Notes: generated by a model from the letters alone, not told the origin. DNA of 64,000 nt from UBA11865 sp041570195 (GCA_041570195.1 JBFFWQ010000004.1:1-64000); one strand, 5' to 3'. Numbered from the stretch's first letter, positions 16,621-24,742 are shown. Program-made: numbers and translations.

Positions 16621-16717
16621 TGGGCAATTGCCGGTACTTAATCTCCAGGATAAGTACCAGGATGCTCAGAAGAATGACTAGGACCAGAATCAGGCTGTAA
16701 TTAGAAGCTAACAACAT
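16592..16717 (-). CDS. Branched-chain leader peptide of the ilv-leu operon
   Basis: A 41-aa peptide that begins MLLASNYS and then has 16 of 18 residues Leu, Ile or Val (residues 9-26: 8 Leu, 5 Ile, 3 Val), ending in a polar basic tail. The stop codon lies 27 nt before the terminator stem and the peptide gene precedes ilvD. This is the classic arrangement of a leader peptide that senses charged branched-chain tRNAs. The frame is open up to 16858, but the upstream 47 codons have no such bias; I chose the ATG at 16717, preceded by a weak purine-rich site. An alternative is a small single-pass membrane protein, since the run is hydrophobic, but the terminator/antiterminator pairing argues for regulation. 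No convincing -35/-10 was found upstream between 16718 and 16875. Confidence 0.8.
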   Translation of the reverse strand: MLLASNYSLILVLVILLSILVLILEIKYRQLPMDSWRPKQR

Positions 16718-16875
16718 CTTTCTATCTCTTGGCCTTAACTCTACACAGGGCCATAGCATTTGTCTATTGTGAAAAGTGTCCAAAAAGAAGGGCGTAGTAT
16801 TCGTATGATCTGTCCAATACAGTGTTGAAGGCGAGTGAATGTGGTAGAAAAGCAACAAAGGAGTGTAAGCACATC

Positions 16876-17538
16876 ATGGCTGACCCACTTCGGATTCACA
16901 AGATCAAGCTACGTATGTCGCTAGCCTACCTGGTAGAGAGTGTCAGCGGCCTCGTATTGGTGGACGCTGGGCTAAGGGGCGAGGAAAAACGAATACTGGC
17001 TGCCATGTCACCGATCAATCGGCAAGATCTGAAGCTGATCTATATCACCCACGCGCACCTTGATCACTATGGTAGCGCGGCCGCTATCAGGCGCGAGACA
17101 GGGGCGCCGATCGCCGTGCATCGTGCGGATGGACCGGCCATGGTCGCCGGCGAGACCAGGTTGGGCCAGGCGCGAGGGCAGGGAAGGATTCTCGCCGCTT
17201 GTTTGCCGTTGGTTCATCCTCTGTTGCGGCCGGAGCCCGCCGAGGCCGATATCCTTCTGGAAGATGGTCAGCGACTGGACGATTATGGACTGGATGGTCG
17301 CGCGCTTCACACGCCAGGCCACACGCTCGGTTCAACCTGTCTGGTAGTTGAAGAACGACTGGCCTTTTCTGGCGACCTGGTAACGTCGACGGGTGGACCG
17401 CATGTACAGCGCGCCTTTGCCGAAGATTGGGCCGAGATACCTAATAGCGTGAGGCGGCTACAGGCGGTCAAGCCAGAGTGGGTCTACCCGGGGCACGGCC
17501 GCCACCTTCTTTCGGGCGAAGATCTGCAGGCGCTGTAG
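16876..17538 (+). CDS. MBL-fold metallo-hydrolase
   Basis: A 220-aa metallo-beta-lactamase-fold hydrolase. It has the metal motif THAHLDHYGS (His59, His61, Asp63, His64), then HTPGHTLGSTCLVV (third His), AFSGDLVTS (bridging Asp) and VYPGHGRHLL near the end. The compact layout is like glyoxalase II-type or lactonase-type members, and substrate cannot be assigned. The ATG at 16876 follows AAAGGAGTG, with rather long spacing (about 12 nt). It is divergent from the ilv leader, sharing the 158-bp intergenic region. Confidence 0.85.
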   Translation: MADPLRIHKIKLRMSLAYLVESVSGLVLVDAGLRGEEKRILAAMSPINRQDLKLIYITHAHLDHYGSAAAIRRETGAPIAVHRADGPAMVAGETRLGQARGQGRILAACLPLVHPLLRPEPAEADILLEDGQRLDDYGLDGRALHTPGHTLGSTCLVVEERLAFSGDLVTSTGGPHVQRAFAEDWAEIPNSVRRLQAVKPEWVYPGHGRHLLSGEDLQAL

Positions 17539-17618
17539 ATCTGTCGTGACTGTTGCAGGTTAAGTGACGTGAAACCGTAGCCTGGAAGCGTTAAGGCTGG
17601 GACTGCTATCATAACACT

Positions 17619-18398
17619 TTAGTCTTGGCCACTGTCTAGCGTCAAGCTTACCGGGCAGTGATCCGATCCATGCACGTCGGGATGGATGGAAGCTAGCTGC
17701 ATCCTGGGCAGCAGATCAGGAGTGATGAAGAAATAGTCCAGACGCCAGCCGACGTTTCGACCCCGGGCGCCGCCGATATAGCTCCACCAGCTATAGGCGC
17801 CTTCTTCTTCAGGATGTAGTTTGCGGAAGGTGTCGACAAAGCCCGCCTCGACGACCTGGTCGATCCAAACTCGCTCTTCGGGTAAGAAGCCGGTCGTTTT
17901 CTGGTTTTGCTTCGGCCGGGCCAGATCGATCTCCTTATGGGCCGTATTGACGTCGCCGCAGAATACGACCTTCTTGCCGGTCGCCCGCAGCGCCTGGCAA
18001 TAGGCCAGGAAATCCCTCTTGTAGGCCATCTTGAAGGGGACCCGGCTGTGGTCCCGGCTACCATTGGGGAAGTAGGCGGCTATGAGGGTGTAGTCGTGAT
18101 ATTCGGCAACGATAGTACGGCCCTCACGATCATACTCCGTCACACCCAGGCCAATGGTTACGTCCAGCGGTTCCTGCCTGCTATAGAGGGCCACGCCGCT
18201 GTAACCTTTCTTCTCAGCGTAAGCCCAATAGGTGTGGTAGCCGGCCGGCCGGCGCAGAACATCGTCGAGTTGATCGGGATGAGCCTTGGTTTCTTGCACG
18301 GCCAGCACATCGGGCGCGATCTGGTCGAGCCACTCCAGAAAGCCCTTCTTCTGCGCGGCGCGGATGCCGTTAACGTTCCAGCTATAAAGCGTCGTCAT
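17619..18398 (-). CDS. xth: Exodeoxyribonuclease III (AP endonuclease)
   Basis: Endonuclease/exonuclease/phosphatase-fold DNA repair enzyme that cuts at abasic sites and trims 3' blocks. The protein is 259 aa. Motifs: LYSWNVNGIRAAQKKGF at the N-terminus (metal Asn), DVLAVQETKAHPDQL (metal Glu), VTEYDREGRTIVAEY, IAAYFPNGS, the catalytic FCGDVNTAHKEIDLA, and WRLDYFFITPDL ending with HGSDHCPVSL (catalytic Asp-His). It converges on the MBL gene with an 80-bp gap. Confidence 0.95.
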   Translation of the reverse strand: MTTLYSWNVNGIRAAQKKGFLEWLDQIAPDVLAVQETKAHPDQLDDVLRRPAGYHTYWAYAEKKGYSGVALYSRQEPLDVTIGLGVTEYDREGRTIVAEYHDYTLIAAYFPNGSRDHSRVPFKMAYKRDFLAYCQALRATGKKVVFCGDVNTAHKEIDLARPKQNQKTTGFLPEERVWIDQVVEAGFVDTFRKLHPEEEGAYSWWSYIGGARGRNVGWRLDYFFITPDLLPRMQLASIHPDVHGSDHCPVSLTLDSGQD

Positions 18399-18530
18399 GG
18401 GTCGTTCCTCGCTTCTATCTTCGTCGTTTGCCGCGATGTCTGGCCCATCGCCCGGCCGGTGGCTAGCATGGCACTCTCGGATAGGCTAATGATAGTCATA
18501 ATGTGATTGGCGCCAACAAACCCGTGACCG

Positions 18531-18559
18531 TTGACAGCCAAATCTTATAATATTATAAT
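18531..18559 (+). promoter_or_regulatory. Perfect consensus promoter of the sugar-catabolic cluster
   Basis: TTGACA (18531-18536) and TATAAT (18554-18559) match consensus at all 12 positions with a 17-bp spacer. The -10 overlaps a 14-bp perfect palindrome TTATAATATTATAA (18545-18558), a plausible repressor site for the adjacent GntR-type gene. A further 10-bp palindrome, TTGGCGCCAA, lies at 18507-18516. Transcription should begin near 18566, about 100 nt before the regulator's ATG. Confidence 0.75.
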
Positions 18560-18664
18560 TATATTAGTTTTTGATCGTTTGTCGCCGCTCGGTTCCGGTG
18601 CCGGGCAGACTTGGGCGAATATCCACTCGGTCTTTCGCCAGACGCAATTCTGTTACTCATTGCC

Positions 18665-19420
18665 ATGGATCTCGACCGGCAGCGTGCCGTCGTTCAACTC
18701 AACCGCAATAGCAAGGTTCCGCTCTATCATCAATTGTATGAGATTCTGCGGGCTAAGATCATCGATGGTCAGTGGCCGGCTGGCGTGATGATTCCAACAG
18801 AAACCGAGCTGTGCAATCTCTATCAGGTCAGCCAGATCACCGCCCGGCAAGCGCTTGATAACCTGGTCAGTGACGGCTTGATCTACCGCCAACGAGGGCG
18901 GGGTAGTTTCGTCGCCCAGCCGGCGATTGAGACCAGCTTGACCCGGATCATCAGTTTCACCGAAGATATGCGAGGCCGCGGTTTCGAGCCCGGCAGTCGC
19001 GTTATCCTTTCTAGAGTAGTGGCCGCATCACCGGCTATTGCCCACAAGTTGCAGATCGAACCAGGTGAGGATTTGGCCCAGCTGGATCGCTTGCGCTTTG
19101 CGGATGAAGAACCTTTGAGCGTTGAACGAGCGAGCCTGGTCCATAGAATCTGCCCCGGAGTGCTGGAGGGTAATTACGAAGTAGACTCATTGCGAGCCGC
19201 GCTACTCAGCCGCTACGGCCTGCGACTGGTCCGGGCCGAGCAAAGCATCCGGGCCCTTGGCTCCAGCAAAGAATTGGCTGAGTTATTATCTGTCAAGCCG
19301 GGCGATCCGCTGCTGGGAATCGAGCGGGTGTCTTATGGCCAATTCGACGCACCGGTGGAGTACCTGCAGATCTTCTATCGGTCAGACCGATACGTGCTGC
19401 AGGCCGAGCTGCAGGGCTGA
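18665..19420 (+). CDS. GntR-family regulator with UTRA domain (HutC subfamily)
   Basis: A 251-aa transcription factor. It has an N-terminal winged helix (about 15-85: PLYHQLYEILRAKIIDGQWP, PTETELCNLYQVSQITARQA, GLIYRQRGRGSFVAQP) followed by a UTRA effector domain (about 100-240). HutC-type members usually bind a sugar phosphate or amino-acid derivative and act as repressors. It is the first gene of the cluster and probably regulates itself and the kinase/transketolase genes behind it. The start at 18665 gives the normal short N-terminus; no good ribosome site is seen, and the frame runs back to 18611. Gap to the kinase: 43 bp. Confidence 0.88.
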   Translation: MDLDRQRAVVQLNRNSKVPLYHQLYEILRAKIIDGQWPAGVMIPTETELCNLYQVSQITARQALDNLVSDGLIYRQRGRGSFVAQPAIETSLTRIISFTEDMRGRGFEPGSRVILSRVVAASPAIAHKLQIEPGEDLAQLDRLRFADEEPLSVERASLVHRICPGVLEGNYEVDSLRAALLSRYGLRLVRAEQSIRALGSSKELAELLSVKPGDPLLGIERVSYGQFDAPVEYLQIFYRSDRYVLQAELQG

Positions 19421-19463
19421 ATAGACGGACAAGCGTTGGCGAGAAACCCTGAAGGCGGCAAAG

Positions 19464-20444
19464 ATGGACGTCGTATGTTTAGGCGAACTGCTGATTGACA
19501 TGTTCCCGGCCGAACAGGGCCGGCGGCTGGCCGAAGTTAGTGCCTTTCACCCTAAACCGGGGGGCGCCCCGGCCAATGTCGCGGTGGGGCTGGCCCGCCA
19601 AGGCGCTCGTAGCGCGTTCATCGGTAAGGTGGGCGAAGACGCCTTCGGCCGGCACCTGGCGGACGTACTGGCCCAAGAAGGCGTCGAGATTGGCGGCATG
19701 CGTTTTGACCGCCAGGCCAGGACGACGATGGCCTTCATTGCCAGTCCCGATCCGCATACAAACGAGTACCTGTTCTATAGAAATCCTGGGGCAGACACCA
19801 GGCTACGGGCCGACGAGTTGGAAGAGAGCCTTCTGACCCGCTGCAAGGTCCTGCACTTCGGGTCCCTCAGCTTGGTGGAGGAACCGATTCGCAGCGCGGC
19901 ACTCCAAGCCGTGGAGGTCGTCGGCCGGTCAGGTGGGCTCATTTCACTGGATGTCAACTATCGGCCATCACTGTGGGACTCGCCCGAGGCCGCCTATGAA
20001 GCAGTATTAGCTATTGTGCCCGAAGTAGACCTGCTCAAAGTGAACGAGACTGAATTGGCGCTGTTGACCGGCTTAGGAGAGCCGACCGCCAGCGTCAAAG
20101 CGCTCCTGGCCCTCGGCCCAAGCCTATGTGTGATGACCTCAGGAGCAGAGGGAAGCTACTTCGCCTCGCGCGACGGCACGGGCTTTGTACCGGCATTTGA
20201 AGTGAAGACGGTAGATGCCACGGGCTGCGGTGATGCGTTCGTGGCCGGTCTGTTGAGCCGCCTGACAGCGGCCGAGGCATGGCCGGAGATGCCTACCGGG
20301 GCACAGATGGCAAATAACCTGACCTATGCCAATGCGGCCGGTGCGTTGACCGCCCAGAGGCAAGGTGTGATTCCGGCGCTGCCTACGGCTGCAGAAGTGG
20401 ACAACTTCCTGGATCGGCGCACTGGCCGGCCAGACGATTACTAA
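19464..20444 (+). CDS. PfkB-family sugar kinase, fructokinase-like
   Basis: A 326-aa ribokinase-fold kinase that phosphorylates a sugar with ATP. PfkB signature 1 is at FHPKPGGAPANVAVGLARQG (residues 28-47) with GKVGEDAFGRHLAD after it. Signature 2 is DATGCGDAFVAGLLSRL (about 251), with catalytic Asp257. The anion-hole sequence is GCGD instead of the usual GAGD. The N-terminal half (CLGELLIDMFP, FYRNPGADTRL, DVNYRPSLW) is most like bacterial and plant fructokinases. In this cluster the true substrate may be another ketose whose phosphate feeds the split transketolase 15 bp downstream. Confidence 0.85.
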   Translation: MDVVCLGELLIDMFPAEQGRRLAEVSAFHPKPGGAPANVAVGLARQGARSAFIGKVGEDAFGRHLADVLAQEGVEIGGMRFDRQARTTMAFIASPDPHTNEYLFYRNPGADTRLRADELEESLLTRCKVLHFGSLSLVEEPIRSAALQAVEVVGRSGGLISLDVNYRPSLWDSPEAAYEAVLAIVPEVDLLKVNETELALLTGLGEPTASVKALLALGPSLCVMTSGAEGSYFASRDGTGFVPAFEVKTVDATGCGDAFVAGLLSRLTAAEAWPEMPTGAQMANNLTYANAAGALTAQRQGVIPALPTAAEVDNFLDRRTGRPDDY

Positions 20445-20459
20445 AAGGGAGACAACTAC

Positions 20460-21302
20460 ATGAACCAAGCGATGACGCAGACTCTGGACTTGGAACATCT
20501 AAAAACGATAGCCAGGGAGCTGCGCTTGGACGTGCTGGAAATGACCAGGCTGGCTGCCTCGGGTCATCCTTCCAGTTCTTTCTCGCCGGTAGAAATCGTG
20601 ACAACGCTTTACTTCGGCGGCATCTTGAGCTATCGACCAGATGATCCCTGGTGGGCGGGGCGCGATCGATTCATCATGAGCAAAGGGCACGCCGCCCCGC
20701 TGCTCTATGCGGCGCTGGCCCGGGCCGGTTACTTCGAACGCGATCTTCTGTGGCAATTACGTCAGATAGACAGCCCGGTGCAAGGGCATCCTGTACAGGG
20801 CATGATGCCCGGTGTCGAGGCGACCACCGGCTCGCTCGGGCAGGGCCTGTCGCTGGGCGTTGGCCATGTCTTGGGATCTCGGCTGAGCGGGCTGGCATAC
20901 CGCGTATATGTCCTTCTGGGCGATGGCGAGTGTGAAGCAGGGCAAATCTGGGAGGCGGCCATGGCGGCCGCTCATTTCAAGACCGACACTCTGCACGCGA
21001 TACTGGACTACAACAAGTATCAGGAGACAGGTCCCATTAGCCGAGAAATGGCCCTGGAACCTCTGGTAGACAAGTGGCATTCCTTCGGCTGGCATGTGTC
21101 AGAGGTTGACGGCCATGACCTGGCGGCCGTACTCGACGGTCTTCATGGCATGCAGAAAATTGAGGGCCAACCCTCGATCTTGATCGCTCATACGATTAAG
21201 GGCAAAGGCGTCTCCTTTGTCGAGCAGGACTTCACATACCACGGCCGGCCAATTCTTGGCGAGTTGGCCGAGCAAGCGCGGGAGGAAATATCATGCAGCT
21301 AG
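20460..21302 (+). CDS. Transketolase, N-terminal subunit
   Basis: A 280-aa thiamine-diphosphate-binding half of transketolase. It has RLAASGHPSSSFSPVEI-like sequence at about 28-43, DRFIMSKGHAAPLLYAAL, GSLGQGLSLGVGHVLGSRL and the ThDP/Mg motif LLGDGECEAGQIWEAAMAAA, with ILDYNKYQETGPI closing it. Split transketolases occur in archaea and many bacteria and in catabolic operons, where the pair may use non-standard ketose phosphates. The start has AAGGGAG upstream. The stop overlaps the next gene by 10 nt, so the two subunits should be translationally coupled. Confidence 0.93.
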   Translation: MNQAMTQTLDLEHLKTIARELRLDVLEMTRLAASGHPSSSFSPVEIVTTLYFGGILSYRPDDPWWAGRDRFIMSKGHAAPLLYAALARAGYFERDLLWQLRQIDSPVQGHPVQGMMPGVEATTGSLGQGLSLGVGHVLGSRLSGLAYRVYVLLGDGECEAGQIWEAAMAAAHFKTDTLHAILDYNKYQETGPISREMALEPLVDKWHSFGWHVSEVDGHDLAAVLDGLHGMQKIEGQPSILIAHTIKGKGVSFVEQDFTYHGRPILGELAEQAREEISCS

Positions 21303-22255
21303 GCGAACGAGCCGGCTTAAAACCAAGTAAGCCGATGAGAGATGTATTTGGTGATGCGCTTCTGGTCGTAGCGTCGCAGAATGACAGGGTGGTCGTTCTG
21401 GATGGTGACCTGGGCAACTCGACCAAGGCCGAACGGGTCAGACAAACCTTTCCAGAGCGCTTTTTCAACATCGGCATTGCCGAGAGTAACCTGGTCGGCA
21501 TTGGCGCCGGTTTGGCCGGGGCAGGGTTCATTCCCTGGATAACCAGCTTCTCTTCTTTCCTGTTGTGTAATGCTTATGACCAGATCAGGCTGTCGATAGC
21601 AATGGGCAATGTAAACGCCAAGATCCTGGGCAGCCACGGCGGCATAACCCTGGGAAAAGACGGCCCGACACAAATGGGTATTGAGGACCTGGCCTTGATG
21701 GGCGGCATGCCGACCATGGTAATCCTGGTGCCCAGCGATCCGGCCTCCATGCACGCCGCCGTCCATGCTGCGACCGACCATATCGGACCAGTGTTTCTGC
21801 GCTCGAGCCGGGTACCGATGCCGCACATTTACGACGGGGACTTGATCTTTGAGATTGGCAAGGCCAACGTGGTCCGGCCGGGGACTGACGTAACCATCAT
21901 CGGTTGTGGCCTGATGGTCCCGTCGGCATTGGATGCGGCGGTCGAATTGGCCGAAGAAGGCATCGAGGCGCGAGTGATCGACCTCCATACCATCCGGCCG
22001 CTGGACGAAGAAACCATCATCGGCGCGGCGCGTGAGACCGGGGCGATCGTGGTCGCCGAAGAGCATCTTCTGCAAGGAGGCGTAGGCAGCAACGTGGCCC
22101 GCATCGTGGCCGCCAACTGCCCTGTACCGATGCGCTTTGTAGGCCTAAAGGATATTTACGTGGAGTCGGCCGACCCGGCTGATTTGCTGCAGAAGTATCA
22201 TTTGACCCCGGCCGACATCGTGGCGGCCGCGCGCGCGGCCGTGGCCGCCAAGTAG
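21293..22255 (+). CDS. Transketolase, C-terminal subunit
   Basis: A 320-aa partner of the upstream subunit. It contains the pyrimidine-binding domain (VVVLDGDLGNSTKAERVRQT, RFFNIGIAESNLVGIGAGLA with the catalytic Glu in IAESN, SFSSFLLCNAYDQIR, LGSHGGITLGKDGPTQ) and the C-terminal transketolase domain (about 190-310; DVTIIGCGLMVPSALDAA, RVIDLHTIRPLDEETI). Together the two halves transfer a two-carbon glycolaldehyde unit between sugar phosphates. The gap to the oxidoreductase is 26 bp. Confidence 0.93.
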   Translation: MQLGERAGLKPSKPMRDVFGDALLVVASQNDRVVVLDGDLGNSTKAERVRQTFPERFFNIGIAESNLVGIGAGLAGAGFIPWITSFSSFLLCNAYDQIRLSIAMGNVNAKILGSHGGITLGKDGPTQMGIEDLALMGGMPTMVILVPSDPASMHAAVHAATDHIGPVFLRSSRVPMPHIYDGDLIFEIGKANVVRPGTDVTIIGCGLMVPSALDAAVELAEEGIEARVIDLHTIRPLDEETIIGAARETGAIVVAEEHLLQGGVGSNVARIVAANCPVPMRFVGLKDIYVESADPADLLQKYHLTPADIVAAARAAVAAK

Positions 22256-22281
22256 GGCAATCGGCTGGGAAGGAATGCGTC

Positions 22282-23598
22282 ATGTTGTATCAAGAATTGC
22301 GACGTCTCGAGGCCAGCGGGCAGCCGATACGCGTGGGCGCTCACGGCGCGGGCTGGATGGGGGGCGGTTTCGCGGCCCAGATGGCCCAAACTCGAGGCAT
22401 GGAACTGTCTGTTCTGGCTGATGCGGACGTCGCATCGGCCCGGACTGCCCTCGTGGCCACCGGCCTGGCCGACAATGATATCCTCGAGTTGAATTCGCCT
22501 GGCCTTGCCGAAGATGCCCTGCGAGTAGGCAAACGGGTCGTCACAGCCGATCTCAGCTTGATGGCCCAATTGGAGAGCGTGGATATCATCACCGACGTGA
22601 CGCCGTCGCCGGCGGCTGGGTCTGAAGTGGCCTGGACGGCCATCCAGAACGGCAAAGACGTCGTGCTGATAAATATCGAGGCCGATGTAACCGTTGGCCG
22701 GGCCCTGAAGAAAGCGGCCGAGTCAGCCGGCGTCATTTATTCAGTTTCTTCCGGTGACGAGCCAGGCTGCCTGATGGAACTGTTTGATTTCGTCAACTGT
22801 CTGGGGTTCGAGGTCATCGCCATCGGCAAGGGCAAAAACAACCCGCTAGACCCAAAGGCCACGCCAGATACCGTCGCCGAATCGGCTCGCAAGGCGGGCA
22901 AGGATCCGTACCAGGTGGCTTCTTACGTGGATGGCACCAAGACCATGTTTGAGATGAGTTGCGCGGCCAATGCCACCGGCTGTCGGCCGCTGCAGAGGGG
23001 CATGATCGGCCCCGAAGCGACCCTGGAGACTGTTTCTGACATCTTCGCCCTGGAGCAGGACGGCGGCCTGACCAGATTTCCGGGCGTGGTCGACTTTGTT
23101 CAAGGCAATGCCATGGCCGGAGGGGTCTTTGTAACCGTCAAGGCTGGATCGCCGCGTATTCGTGACGATCTTCGCTATCTCAAGGTGGGATCAGGCGACT
23201 ACTTCACCTTCTTCAGGCCATATCACCTGTGGTTTATCGAGGCGCCCATCTCAATCGCCCGAGCCTTTCTTTATCGCGAGCCAACGCTGGCTCCGCTTGA
23301 CCAACCGGTGGCCGAGGCCATGGCCGTGGCAAAGAAAGAAATGCGTGTAGGTGAACGCCTGGATGAATTTGGCGGTTACACGTTTTATGGCCTGATCGAC
23401 CAGGTCAAGGACGCCCGGCGTCTGAATGCGTTACCGGCCGGCGTGGCCATTGGGGCGGAAGTAGTCCGGCCGATAGCGGCCGGGCAGGTGATTGCCTGGG
23501 ATGATGTCCGATTGGATGAAGACAGCGTCTTGGTCAAGCTGCGCCGCCAGCAAGACGCCGACGAAAACGAGGAATCCACCGAGCAAAGCGGCAGCTAG
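22282..23598 (+). CDS. Homoserine-dehydrogenase-like oxidoreductase with C-terminal SAF domain
   Basis: A 438-aa protein with a Rossmann NAD(P)-binding start (PIRVGAHGAGWMGGGFAAQM; the glycine-rich loop is GAGWMGGG) and a central catalytic part with VLINIEADVTVGRALKKAA and VSSGDEPGCLMELFDFVN. A C-terminal SAF-type module follows from about 360 (ALPAGVAIGAEVVRPIAAGQ, then a ligand-binding strand). It belongs to the predicted homoserine dehydrogenase plus SAF family, often mis-annotated as flagellar FlgA. It is unlikely to make homoserine in this setting; linkage to kinase and transketolase suggests a sugar or sugar-acid substrate. The reaction is unknown. AAGGAA lies upstream of the ATG. Confidence 0.82.
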   Translation: MLYQELRRLEASGQPIRVGAHGAGWMGGGFAAQMAQTRGMELSVLADADVASARTALVATGLADNDILELNSPGLAEDALRVGKRVVTADLSLMAQLESVDIITDVTPSPAAGSEVAWTAIQNGKDVVLINIEADVTVGRALKKAAESAGVIYSVSSGDEPGCLMELFDFVNCLGFEVIAIGKGKNNPLDPKATPDTVAESARKAGKDPYQVASYVDGTKTMFEMSCAANATGCRPLQRGMIGPEATLETVSDIFALEQDGGLTRFPGVVDFVQGNAMAGGVFVTVKAGSPRIRDDLRYLKVGSGDYFTFFRPYHLWFIEAPISIARAFLYREPTLAPLDQPVAEAMAVAKKEMRVGERLDEFGGYTFYGLIDQVKDARRLNALPAGVAIGAEVVRPIAAGQVIAWDDVRLDEDSVLVKLRRQQDADENEESTEQSGS

Positions 23599-23707
23599 AC
23601 GGTATATTTCATGTGTATTACGCGCGATTCTGATTGAACAGTTCACCTGCGATGCAACCGCGCCGCCATGGACGAATACAAAGATCGCCGGAAATCAATC
23701 CATTCGT

Positions 23708-23762
23708 AATCCGTGAAAACTGTGTCCCTGAGCGTAGCTCAGGCATCTGCGTCCCATTTCTT
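23708..23762 (+). repeat. Repeat-type 5' leader before the isomerase, with an inserted hairpin
   Basis: AATCCGTG (23708-23715), CTGTGT and ATCTGCGTCCCATTTCTT (23745-23762) match the copy at 60643-60680. Here, however, the two halves are separated by an extra hairpin, CCTGAGC-GTA-GCTCAGG (23727-23743). The repeat ends just before TTGGAGG, the ribosome site of the gene at 23780. Confidence 0.65.
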
Positions 23763-23779
23763 CTCGTTGGAGGTTAAAG

Positions 23780-24742
23780 ATGAGGATTGGTGTTTTTTCT
23801 GTACTCTTTCAGGATCTGCCTTTCGAACAAGCGCTTGATAAGGTGGCCGAAATTGGCTTGACAGCCGTCGAAATCGGCAGCGGAGGTTATCCAGGCAGCC
23901 ATCATTGCCCGGTCGATGAGCTTCTGGCCAGCGAGAGAAAACGCCAGGCCTATCTGGATGCTGTCGCCGCCAGGAACCTGATCATCAGCGCTTTCAGTTG
24001 CCATTACGAACCGTTACACCCTGACGAAGTTATCGCGCAGGAGTCAGACGAGATATTCCGCAAATCGATTCGCCTGGCCTCTCTGACGGGAGTCCCGGTG
24101 GTGAATGTGTTGTCAGGCACGCCAGCCGGCGCGCCCGGTGACAAGATGCCCAACTGGGTGACCTGTCCCTGGCCGGCCCATAATTTAGAAATCCTGGACT
24201 ATCAGTGGAACGAGGTCGCCATTCCCTACTGGCGACGGGCGGCCGATTTCGCTCACCAAAATGGCGTCAATATTGGCGTCGAAATGCATCCCGGCATGCT
24301 CATCTACAACGTTGAAACCTTGTTGCAAATGCGAGCAGAAGCCGGCCCGTCGCTGGGCTGTAATTTTGATCCCAGTCACTTATTCTGGAATGGCGTCGAT
24401 CCGGTGGTCGCCATTCGAGCCTTAGGGGATGCCATTGTTCACGTTCACGGCAAAGATAGTTTCATAGATAAGTACAATGTTTCCGTAAACGGTTGCAATG
24501 ACCACAAGCCCTACGATGAGATAGCGGATCGGGCCTGGACGTTCCGCAGTATCGGCTATGGACATGATGTCAAGGTTTGGAAAGACATGATCAGCGCCTT
24601 GCGTTTGGTCGGCTACGATTACGTGCTCTCTATCGAGCATGAAGACGCGTTGATGTCGGCCGAAGAGGGTTTGGCCAAGGGGGTGGCGCTGCTCAAAGAA
24701 GCCGGCATTATGGAGGCGCCGGGCGAGATGTTCTGGGCCTAG
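23780..24742 (+). CDS. TIM-barrel sugar isomerase/epimerase
   Basis: A 320-aa member of the xylose-isomerase-like TIM-barrel superfamily (AP_endonuc_2 fold). It shows MRIGVFSVLFQDLPFEQAL at the N-terminus, GLTAVEIGSGGYPGSHHC, VGVEMHPG-like NIGVEMHPGMLIYN (metal Glu and His), GCNFDPSHLFWNGVDP (metal Asp/His), VHVHGKDSF and YVLSIEHEDALMS (last metal Glu). This is the metal set of ketose/aldose isomerases and 3-epimerases. It ends the cluster, separated by 181 bp that hold a repeat leader and a strong TTGGAGG site. With the kinase and transketolase it could isomerise the entering aldose. Specific substrate unknown. Confidence 0.85.
   Translation: MRIGVFSVLFQDLPFEQALDKVAEIGLTAVEIGSGGYPGSHHCPVDELLASERKRQAYLDAVAARNLIISAFSCHYEPLHPDEVIAQESDEIFRKSIRLASLTGVPVVNVLSGTPAGAPGDKMPNWVTCPWPAHNLEILDYQWNEVAIPYWRRAADFAHQNGVNIGVEMHPGMLIYNVETLLQMRAEAGPSLGCNFDPSHLFWNGVDPVVAIRALGDAIVHVHGKDSFIDKYNVSVNGCNDHKPYDEIADRAWTFRSIGYGHDVKVWKDMISALRLVGYDYVLSIEHEDALMSAEEGLAKGVALLKEAGIMEAPGEMFWA

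Noticed and set aside
16718..16858. Upstream extension of the leader peptide frame to 88 codons
   Set aside because: The extra 47 codons lack the Leu/Ile/Val bias and any conserved look; the ATG at 16717 gives the normal size of a regulatory leader peptide.
16487..16875. T-box riboswitch for the ilv operon
   Set aside because: No AGGGTGGnACCGCG-type T-box sequence was seen; the leader peptide with alternative stems explains the region better.
22282..23598. Flagellar FlgA annotation for the SAF-domain protein
   Set aside because: The SAF module alone causes that label; the protein has an N-terminal dehydrogenase domain and no flagellar neighbours.
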